A stretch of 5,030 nt of DNA from Ignavibacteriota bacterium (GTDB taxonomy: Bacteria > Bacteroidota > Ignavibacteria > Tepidaquicellales > Tepidaquicellaceae). Below the pieces are notes generated by a model that searched no databases, was not told where the DNA came from, and was given only the letters and a program-made list of their open reading frames with translations. The DNA is taken from NCBI GenBank assembly GCA_003135995.1, contig PNBM01000034.1, forward strand, positions 1-5,030, written 5' to 3'. Made by a program: the position numbers and the translations under genes. Positions 1 through 5,030 of the stretch are shown here, piece after piece; the first letter of the stretch is position 1, and each line of letters opens with the position of its first letter.

Positions 1-20
1 AAAGGATTCGGATAATTTTG
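1..20 (-). repeat. 20-bp repeat encoding the sorting motif QNYPNPF (copy 1)
   Basis: Positions 1-20 are identical base for base to 4070-4089. The third copy, at 3060-3079 in the cupredoxin gene, matches at 17 of 20 positions. All three encode the start of a T9SS sorting domain, so protein conservation and shared codon choice explain most of the identity. Confidence 0.9.
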
Positions 21-2612
21 TGATAATGAAAATTTAACCGGAATTTGATTATTTTCCTTTACACCGATTATATAATTAAAAATGATTGCAATATTAGGTC
101 TGTTAGTTTGTGCTGAGCCTGCATTGAGGTCTGTGCAGCCATTTCCCGAAGTTAAGTCAGTTGACTGATGCCAGACCATATTATTTGTTGTCGGAGTAGC
201 ATATACCGAAGAGTTGGAGTTGAATGACGTATTACTATAACATATTTCCAATAACAAATTATCGGTACCGTTCCAAACAAATAATGAAAACGGAATAAAC
301 CTCCAACCCGTACCGGGAACTGTATAATTCTGATTAAACACGGTTGTCCAATTATTTGAGGTAAATCCATTCAATGATGACTGAGTTGTATTCTGAATTT
401 TAACAGTAAATCCATTCATAATTTGGGGCGATGCAAAGACTACATTAAAATCTATTCCCATTATTCTTGCCGGAGTACTGCCAAGATGATTTATTTCACT
501 TGCAAGATATAACATATCAGTTCTTGCATCCTGATAAAAAGTTTTAAAAGGATAAGAAGCTACAGCTGTACCGAACCCTACATATTCTCCATCAAGAGAA
601 GATACTGCAAAATTATATAGTGCAGTGGAGTCCGAATTATGATTTGAAGAATTATCTTTTGCAAAGATTTTATAAAATATTGTATCGTTGTAATTAACCT
701 GTGAAATGCTTGAATTAAAAATCCCTTTAAATACATCATTGAAAGAATTATTTAATTTAAATTCCTTAATTCCCGTTGCGGGATTATTTCTATACCAATT
801 TACCCATACAGAATCCAATCCCGTATTATCAGTCACTACAGCTGTAACAGTATCAGGCCAGTAAAAAATTGGTGTTGGACCTATTGGGGAGAAATTAATA
901 ACCGGATTTGTGACATCCGCACCCGTATTAAAAGAGAAATAAGTTGATGGAGCATTCACAGGCAGCTTTGATGCGCTTCCGTTTTGATTTATCGCGCGAA
1001 TGTAATATCTGTAATTTGCAGGACTTCCATTCCCGGGGATGCTACAAGTCCAGTTATTTCCACTGCTGTTCGTCATATCAATCGAATCAGTCAGCCCGCC
1101 TCTTCCCCAGAAGACTTTAACGTTAGTTAAATTTAATCCGAAATTATAAATTGAAGCATTTAACGGATACGGTCCGTTCAAATTTTCGGAATCTTTAACC
1201 GGATTATGAATTATATAAGGAGCTAAAGTAACATTACATGTATATATTTGTGCACCGCCGTTTCTAATATCCGTCCAGAAAGGATTTATTTTATCACCCG
1301 AAGATACCACATCCATATAATCGCAGAAATATCCATCCGCGTAACCCACAAGAGGAAAAGGCCTTTGTGAATGGTCGGATACTTTTATATTTGTAAAACT
1401 CACACCTCCGTCATTTGAAATAGCCAGATAAGTATTGCAGGAGTCATTTGTGTTCAGGTCCCGCGTATCATAAAATGCAATTACAATTTTCCCGGTTATC
1501 TGGTCTACAGTAATCGAAGGAATAAATTGTAATTTCCCGTTATTAATTACATCATCATTTACCCTGACAGGTGTACTCCAGCTCGTACCTCCGTTCGCTG
1601 ATGAAGAGAAACAAATATCAGCGTCGGTTCCGGCAGGTGCTAAATTTTTTTGTGCCCAGCATAAATAAAGATAACCGTTTCTTGTTCCTCCGGATTTATC
1701 GACAGCAAGCGAAGGAAACGATTGAACCCTGATTCCTGAAGGAAGAATAAATCCTCTTATACCGCCGATGTTCAAAGGTGTTGTTGGTGCAGACCAGCTG
1801 CTTCCACCATTTAAAGATTTTGTAAAACCAATATGGTCTTCGATATTATTATTACCGGTATTAGGTGTGGCCCAAACGCAATAAACTTCTCCGTTCGGAC
1901 CTGTCTGAATATCGCAACCCTGTTCATAATGTCCTGCAAGCGGTGAACCTATTTGAACGCTGTTAACATAAGACGCTCCTCCATCAGTTGAATATGAAAA
2001 TTTAATTGGTGGTGAAGATAAAGAAAAATCGGAATATGCAACATATACTCTTGCGAAATACGGACTCGTACTGACATTATCCACGGTGTTTTTATTCATA
2101 TCAATCACATTAGAAGAAGGTATCACAACTCTTCCTAACCACACTGAACCGTTATTAACAGACCTGTCCGAAACCAGATTGTTATCATAATAATTATAAT
2201 TAATTATATCCGAATTACTATATGAGCACGAAGGATTTGAAGACAGGTAACTTGAACCGGGAAGAACATCGCCTCCTGTCCAGCTTAAACCGTTATTCAA
2301 AGAATAATAATATCCCATTCCGAAATCAGTATTTGCGCCGGCTATAATTATAGCAGGATTAGTCAAATAGACAGATGCGGAAACACTCGATTGATTATAA
2401 ACAGAGGGATATATGGATATATTCTGATAAGTTGTAACATAGCCATAATTTGTAATACCATCAGGTAATTTGTGTTTTACCGGTGAATAGATTTTTAATG
2501 ATTGAATTTTATAAGGGTCAAAATCAGCCGGTTTAACGATGAATCGTTGTTGTGAGATTGCAATGTTGCAAGCACAAACTATTAATATCAAAATAGAAAA
2601 TATTTTATTCAT
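1..2612 (-). CDS. Large secreted Asp-box (BNR/sialidase-like) beta-propeller protein with T9SS sorting domain; 3' end outside window
   Basis: The frame opens with ATG at 2612-2610 and stays open for 870 codons to the window edge, so the C-terminus is missing. Residues 1-20 form a Sec signal peptide (MNKIFSILIL core, likely cut after AIS before QQ). Residues ~50-465 look like a sialidase-type beta-propeller. Asp boxes lie at 104-111, 208-215, 266-273, 338-345 and 399-406, a degenerate sixth at 151-158, and a propeller-closing FWTDIRNG at 445-452. Residues ~465-560 and ~565-670 look Ig-like. Residues ~675-848 form a separate beta-rich module of unknown role. FSLSQNYPNPF at the edge begins a T9SS type A sorting domain. 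Neighbouring copies run about 80 residues from this motif, so the full protein is probably near 950 residues. I see no FRIP motif, so sialidase activity should not be assumed. Binding or adhesion at the surface, or glycan hydrolysis, are both possible. The start is supported by the signal peptide; no Shine-Dalgarno is seen. Confidence 0.9.
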   Translation of the reverse strand, partial: MNKIFSILILIVCACNIAISQQRFIVKPADFDPYKIQSLKIYSPVKHKLPDGITNYGYVTTYQNISIYPSVYNQSSVSASVYLTNPAIIIAGANTDFGMGYYYSLNNGLSWTGGDVLPGSSYLSSNPSCSYSNSDIINYNYYDNNLVSDRSVNNGSVWLGRVVIPSSNVIDMNKNTVDNVSTSPYFARVYVAYSDFSLSSPPIKFSYSTDGGASYVNSVQIGSPLAGHYEQGCDIQTGPNGEVYCVWATPNTGNNNIEDHIGFTKSLNGGSSWSAPTTPLNIGGIRGFILPSGIRVQSFPSLAVDKSGGTRNGYLYLCWAQKNLAPAGTDADICFSSSANGGTSWSTPVRVNDDVINNGKLQFIPSITVDQITGKIVIAFYDTRDLNTNDSCNTYLAISNDGGVSFTNIKVSDHSQRPFPLVGYADGYFCDYMDVVSSGDKINPFWTDIRNGGAQIYTCNVTLAPYIIHNPVKDSENLNGPYPLNASIYNFGLNLTNVKVFWGRGGLTDSIDMTNSSGNNWTCSIPGNGSPANYRYYIRAINQNGSASKLPVNAPSTYFSFNTGADVTNPVINFSPIGPTPIFYWPDTVTAVVTDNTGLDSVWVNWYRNNPATGIKEFKLNNSFNDVFKGIFNSSISQVNYNDTIFYKIFAKDNSSNHNSDSTALYNFAVSSLDGEYVGFGTAVASYPFKTFYQDARTDMLYLASEINHLGSTPARIMGIDFNVVFASPQIMNGFTVKIQNTTQSSLNGFTSNNWTTVFNQNYTVPGTGWRFIPFSLFVWNGTDNLLLEICYSNTSFNSNSSVYATPTTNNMVWHQSTDLTSGNGCTDLNAGSAQTNRPNIAIIFNYIIGVKENNQIPVKFSLSQNYPNP
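1395..2303 (-). repeat. Asp-box repeats of the large propeller protein
   Basis: Clear copies of the Sx(D/N)xGxxW/F/Y box are encoded at 2303-2280 (SLNNGLSW), 1991-1968 (STDGGASY), 1817-1794 (SLNGGSSW), 1601-1578 (SANGGTSW) and 1418-1395 (SNDGGVSF). A weak sixth, SVNNGSVW, lies at residues 151-158. Successive spacings are about 47, 57, 58, 72 and 61 residues, in the range of propeller blades. Asp boxes are structural turns and do not by themselves show catalytic activity. Confidence 0.8.
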
Positions 2613-2649
2613 TTCTATTACTTTATATAAACATATAAAATTTAATGTA

Positions 2650-2678
2650 ATAATATGTAAAAAAACCTCTTTAATCAA
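2650..2678 (-). promoter_or_regulatory. Candidate promoter of the large Asp-box gene
   Basis: On the minus strand, TTGATT (2678-2673) and TATTAT (2655-2650) are separated by exactly 17 bases, close to a general bacterial -35/-10 pair. This would start transcription around 2643, leaving a leader of about 30 bases before the ATG at 2612. It lies downstream of the cupredoxin terminator, where a new promoter is needed. The region is very AT-rich, so chance matches are likely. A competing site is TAAATTTT just downstream (complement of 2637-2644), which matches seven of eight positions of the Bacteroidota -7 element TAnnTTTG. Confidence 0.35.
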
Positions 2679-2770
2679 TCTCTAAAAAAAGCAGAAGTTA
2701 GTTATTAATTATTCGTTATTAGTCATTGAGTTAAAGAGATATTGTGATTGTTTTTACACAGCAATTAGAA

Positions 2771-2813
2771 TAAAAATAAAACCGTCCTGCAAAAATTATG
2801 CACAGACGGTTTT
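2771..2813 (-). terminator. Rho-independent terminator of the cupredoxin gene
   Basis: A perfect 9-bp inverted repeat (AAAACCGTC at 2778-2786, GACGGTTTT at 2805-2813) can extend inward by a TGCA/TGCA pairing (2788-2791 with 2799-2802) past a small internal loop, leaving a 7-base loop. On the minus strand the stem's own T4 is followed by ATTTTTA, a T-rich tail. It begins 20 bases after the stop at 2834, so the cupredoxin transcript should end before the large Asp-box gene. Confidence 0.85.
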
Positions 2814-2833
2814 GTCTTCATAGTAGAAAAATA

Positions 2834-3460
2834 TTATTTTATTAAAGTCATCTTTTTTACATCAGTAAAATTGCCCGCCTGCAGTTTATAAATATAAATA
2901 CCGCTTGCATAATTGCTTCCGTTAAAGTCTACAGAATATCCTCCATTATTTAATTCGCTGTTTACGAGAGTGCCGATTTCCCTTCCTGATATATCATACA
3001 GTTTTAACGTGACGAAACTCTTTTGAGGAATATTAAAATTTATAATAGTAGTAGGGTTAAACGGGTTCGGGTAATTTTGATTCAGCTCAAACTTCGAAAC
3101 GACTGTTTCAATTTGTTTAATTCCTGTCGCCTGAGTATTTATTACTCCCGTCATACCAAATATCTGACCATGAAACGTACATTCGTAATTATATGTACCC
3201 GGAGCCGTTATAACATAAATAAAACTCGTATTTGATGCATCAATTGGATTATTCCATGCTATCGCACCCATTGGAACATTTAATGAAGTTGTAGTATGTG
3301 TACCATTAATCCATGACCACTTGACTGTATCTCCGACAAAAGCATTCAACGGTGTAGGTGTAAACATGTAACTTTGAACTGTAACAATTCTTGTTGTTGA
3401 AAATATATTAGAAGTATAAAGCATAATCATCAACAAACTAAATATTAATTTAATTTTCAT
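2834..3460 (-). CDS. Secreted plastocyanin-like cupredoxin with T9SS C-terminal sorting domain
   Basis: Complete 208-residue gene, ATG at 3460-3458, TAA at 2836-2834. Residues 1 to ~21 are a signal peptide (MKIK, then a hydrophobic run to NIFS). Residues ~24-108 form a cupredoxin fold: FTPTPLNAFVGDTVKWSW gives the usual first strands, NGTHTT supplies His55, and YECTFHGQIFGMTG supplies Cys94, His97 and Met103, a full type 1 copper set. The C-to-M loop is C-x2-H-x5-M, one residue longer than plant plastocyanin (C-x2-H-x4-M). Residues ~123-208 are a T9SS type A sorting domain with FELNQNYPNPFNPTT, YDISGREIGTLV, an SGIYIYKL strand and KKMTLIK at the end. Known T9SS biology predicts export to the outer surface or medium, with the sorting domain usually removed. 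A role in single-electron transfer or copper binding outside the outer membrane is inferred. The partner is unknown. A terminator follows the stop by about 20 bases, so it is probably a single-gene unit. Confidence 0.93.
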   Translation of the reverse strand: MKIKLIFSLLMIMLYTSNIFSTTRIVTVQSYMFTPTPLNAFVGDTVKWSWINGTHTTTSLNVPMGAIAWNNPIDASNTSFIYVITAPGTYNYECTFHGQIFGMTGVINTQATGIKQIETVVSKFELNQNYPNPFNPTTIINFNIPQKSFVTLKLYDISGREIGTLVNSELNNGGYSVDFNGSNYASGIYIYKLQAGNFTDVKKMTLIK

Positions 3461-3494
3461 TATTCTTATTTTTTATCAATTTGTAAAAGTATTG

Positions 3495-3502
3495 CAAATT
3501 TA
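3495..3502 (-). promoter_or_regulatory. Candidate Bacteroidota-type -7 element for the cupredoxin gene
   Basis: On the minus strand this reads TAAATTTG, an exact match to the TAnnTTTG -7 consensus known from Bacteroidota. It would place the transcript start near 3489 and give a leader of just under 30 bases before the ATG at 3460. No TTG or TTTG element is seen at the expected upstream distance (the nearest TTG is only 13 bases away), so support is partial. No Shine-Dalgarno sequence precedes the ATG, which is normal in this group. Confidence 0.3.
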
Positions 3503-3650
3503 TACTTGTTAATAGCAATTACGTTTATAAAGTTCCTGCTCACAATAATTATTTTTTCTTCTTGTAAATATCTTTATAAAACAGGATAATAAGTTCAAAT
3601 AATGCCTGTTAGTGATAATTAAGGAATTTAAATTAGTATCTGTTTAATAT

Positions 3651-3664
3651 AGATTTATAAATCT
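3651..3664. repeat. Perfect 14-bp palindrome AGATTTATAAATCT
   Basis: The sequence equals its own reverse complement over 14 bases with no spacer, so it is a symmetric site and not a hairpin. It lies about 150 bases upstream of the candidate cupredoxin promoter and could be a dimeric regulator site. In sequence this AT-rich a chance origin is quite possible. No known operator consensus is claimed. Confidence 0.3.
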
Positions 3665-3739
3665 GAATGCTGCCCGAATTTGATTCCCGTATAAATTATT
3701 ATTAAAATAATCCTTAATAAGTTCTATTACCGGGTTCTT

Positions 3740-3790
3740 AAAAAAAAACTGATTTCCGAAAGAAGATTGAAAGAATTTTCGGAAATCAGT
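3740..3790 (-). terminator. Rho-independent terminator of the right-hand Asp-box gene
   Basis: A perfect 14-bp inverted repeat pairs 3748-3761 with 3777-3790 around a 15-base loop. On the minus strand the stem is followed by a run of eight T (complement of 3740-3747), with one more T inside the stem base. It starts 41 bases past the stop codon at 3832, in the right orientation to end transcription before the cupredoxin gene. The A-rich stretch at 3793-3800 on the other side could allow some bidirectional function, but no plus-strand gene is seen. Confidence 0.93.
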
Positions 3791-3831
3791 ATATAAAAAA
3801 TTTAATCTGCAAAACACAATTAATTTATCGG

Positions 3832-5030
3832 TTATTTAATAATTATCATTTTCTTTGTAATGACGGAATTGTTACCATTTGAATTAGTCATCAATTTATA
3901 GAAGTAAGTTCCGCTTGAAAGATTCGTTGCATCAAACTTTACTGTATAAAATCCTGCTTTTTGCTGTTCGTTCACGAGTGTAAGTACTTCCCTGCCTGAA
4001 ATGTCATATGCTTTCAATGTTACTTTCGAATCCATTGATAAGTCATAATCTATATTCGTGACGGGGTTAAAAGGATTCGGATAATTTTGATGAAGGACAA
4101 TATTATTTGAATTATCAATTTTCGCTACTCCATTAAGGCTAAAATATTCGAAGTTTCCGTTAAAATCAATTTGTTTAATTCTATAATTATATTTCCCGCT
4201 TAAAAGTTTTTTATCCGTGAAATTATAAGTTGTCGGAGTATTTTTATTACCGTTTCCTTTCACGATACCAACTTTTATCCAGTTATCGGGATTAGAAGCG
4301 TTTAAATCCGAGGAAATCCTGTAAACTTCAAATGCGGCATTATTCTCTTCCGTTGTGGTGATCCATTTTAAATTTACATCTCTTCCTGAAACATTATATG
4401 TGAACGATTCTAAACTTACAGGCAGAGGTGAATCCTGTAATTTAAAAACATTTCCCGAACTTGAAATAGATGAGACCTGAGCATTGTTGTTATAGTAAAC
4501 TAAACTCATATGCGTCACACCACCATCAGCCGGAAACTGTACAGATGTCCAGGTTGCACCGTTATCTGTACTTTTAAAACTCTGTGTTGCCGAGCTTGAA
4601 GATACAATCAAATAAACGGTATTGAAACCCGGCACCCATTTTAATATTCCAAAGTTATTGCCTGTTGGAATCGTACTTGGAGTTTTTTGACCAAACCAGG
4701 TGACACCGCCATCAGTTGTTCTGGAGATTGAATCCATTGTACCATATCCCGCGGCTGCTCCGTTAAGTTTATTATTATTGAAAGCAATTGATGTTACGAA
4801 GCCTGTAGAACTTTGAGCTCCGTATAAAGTTTTGGTCAACCATGTTGTACCACCGTCAGTTGTATATCTCATTTGCGGTGATTTGTTCAATCCAAATCCA
4901 AAAAAATTCTGATCTATTATAAAAACAGAATTTTGAGCGGAAAGATTGTCTGTTACACCGGACGGATTTGAAATAGTCCAGTTCGTACCGCCGTTCGTAG
5001 TTCTGGCAAGCCAAAATGCATTTCCTGCTC
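3832..5030 (-). CDS. Secreted Asp-box (BNR/YCF48-like) repeat protein with FnIII-like and T9SS sorting domains; 5' end outside window
   Basis: The frame is open from the right edge to TAA at 3834-3832, giving 398 C-terminal residues; start and signal peptide lie outside. A TTG at 4890 can look like a start, but the frame continues upstream and encodes another repeat (RTTNGGTNW), so it is internal. Numbering from the first full codon, Asp boxes lie at 10-17, 56-63, 104-111 and 153-160, about 47 residues apart, as expected for propeller blades. Residues ~203-301 (LPVSLESFTYN, then LKWITTTEENNAAFEVYR and YNYRIKQIDFNG) form the fibronectin-III-like domain common just before T9SS sorting domains. 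Residues ~311-398 are the sorting domain: LHQNYPNPFNPVT, YDISGREVLTLVNE, SSGTYFYKL and KKMIIIK. Export by Sec and T9SS to the surface is well supported. The actual function is unknown; adhesion, carbohydrate binding or scaffolding are candidates. A strong terminator follows 41 bases after the stop. Confidence 0.93.
   Translation of the reverse strand, partial: AGNAFWLARTTNGGTNWTISNPSGVTDNLSAQNSVFIIDQNFFGFGLNKSPQMRYTTDGGTTWLTKTLYGAQSSTGFVTSIAFNNNKLNGAAAGYGTMDSISRTTDGGVTWFGQKTPSTIPTGNNFGILKWVPGFNTVYLIVSSSSATQSFKSTDNGATWTSVQFPADGGVTHMSLVYYNNNAQVSSISSSGNVFKLQDSPLPVSLESFTYNVSGRDVNLKWITTTEENNAAFEVYRISSDLNASNPDNWIKVGIVKGNGNKNTPTTYNFTDKKLLSGKYNYRIKQIDFNGNFEYFSLNGVAKIDNSNNIVLHQNYPNPFNPVTNIDYDLSMDSKVTLKAYDISGREVLTLVNEQQKAGFYTVKFDATNLSSGTYFYKLMTNSNGNNSVITKKMIIIK
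4070..4089 (-). repeat. 20-bp repeat encoding the sorting motif QNYPNPF (copy 2)
   Basis: Exact match to positions 1-20, in the same orientation and same reading phase, within the sorting domain of the right-hand Asp-box gene. Identity breaks down immediately on the downstream side of the coding sense as the amino acids diverge. Confidence 0.9.
4549..5001 (-). repeat. Four regularly spaced Asp-box repeats of the right-hand protein
   Basis: Copies are encoded at 5001-4978 (TTNGGTNW), 4863-4840 (TTDGGTTW), 4719-4696 (TTDGGVTW) and 4572-4549 (STDNGATW). Spacings are 46, 48 and 49 residues. More copies probably lie upstream of the window, since a propeller usually needs six or seven blades. Confidence 0.85.

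Larger units (their letters stand above)
3461..3831. other. Intergenic region between the right-hand Asp-box gene and the cupredoxin gene
   Basis: These 371 bases contain no supported gene on either strand. From the right they hold the 3' untranslated tail and strong terminator (3740-3790), then about 240 bases of AT-rich sequence with a perfect 14-bp palindrome at 3651-3664, then the candidate cupredoxin promoter at 3495-3502. I see no tRNA, riboswitch-like helix set or convincing small reading frame. Confidence 0.7.

Noticed and set aside
152..370. A 72-codon minus-strand open frame
   Set aside because: It lies wholly inside the large Asp-box gene in another frame. The long frame has a signal peptide and continuous domain structure; this one shows no motif.
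2566..2612. Lipoprotein signal on the large protein (cysteines 13 and 15 in the leader)
   Set aside because: Neither cysteine has a good lipobox in front (LIVC, VCAC), while AIS before QQ is a good signal peptidase I site, and T9SS cargo normally uses that route.
1..2612. True sialidase (neuraminidase) enzyme
   Set aside because: Asp boxes are present, but no FRIP motif or identifiable arginine triad was found, so only a sialidase-like fold is claimed.
2697..2735. TTATTA-rich tandem-like stretch between the cupredoxin terminator and the large gene
   Set aside because: It is low-complexity AT-rich sequence without a fixed repeat unit, and shows no CRISPR-like repeat and spacer order.
3023..3235. 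A 70-codon plus-strand open frame
   Set aside because: It is antisense to the cupredoxin coding region, is rich in Arg, Ile and Asn, and has no recognisable domain. It is a shadow of the real gene.
3580..3610. AACAGG / CCTGTT inverted repeat, and a 10-bp direct repeat TAATAAGTTC at 3587-3596 and 3715-3724
   Set aside because: Short arms, a long spacer and high AT content make chance the simplest explanation; no T-run or functional context is present.
4888..4890. TTG as start codon of the right-hand gene
   Set aside because: The same frame stays open to the window edge and encodes a further Asp box at 5001-4978, so the codon is an internal Leu and the gene is truncated by the window.

Overview
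The window is AT-rich and every gene in it lies on the minus strand. It carries three consecutive genes for exported surface or secreted proteins. Two run off the window edges and the middle one is complete. All three carry the start or whole of a type IX secretion system (T9SS) C-terminal sorting domain, recognisable by the QNYPNPF motif. In the two genes where the domain is complete it also shows the YDISGRE segment and a Lys-rich end. This signature, the AT-rich composition and the lack of strong Shine-Dalgarno sites point to the Bacteroidota/Chlorobiota/Ignavibacteriota (FCB) group. The FNPTT / FNPVT form of the motif fits Ignavibacteria-like lineages best. The lineage call is an inference from motif style.

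Layout, read in the direction of transcription from high to low coordinates. (1) Positions 5030-3832 hold the C-terminal 398 residues of a protein with four regularly spaced Asp-box (BNR/YCF48-like) repeats, a fibronectin-III-like domain and a complete sorting domain. The gene ends at a very strong intrinsic terminator (3740-3790). (2) A 371-bp intergenic region contains that terminator, a 14-bp palindrome and a possible promoter for the next gene. (3) Positions 3460-2834 hold a complete 208-residue protein: signal peptide, plastocyanin-like cupredoxin domain with a full set of type 1 copper ligands, and sorting domain. It has its own terminator (2771-2813). (4) A 221-bp intergenic region holds a plausible promoter. 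(5) Positions 2612-1 hold the first 870 residues of a large multidomain protein: signal peptide, sialidase-like Asp-box beta-propeller, Ig-like regions, an uncharacterised beta-rich module and the first residues of the sorting domain.

Each gene boundary has a terminator, so these look like three separately transcribed cargo genes and not one operon. What they share is the export route: Sec across the inner membrane, then T9SS across the outer membrane. No T9SS machinery, RNA gene, mobile element or CRISPR array is visible. I see no convincing new multi-gene system. The most interesting points are the cupredoxin routed to the cell surface, with one extra residue in its copper loop, and the unnamed module near the C-terminus of the large protein.
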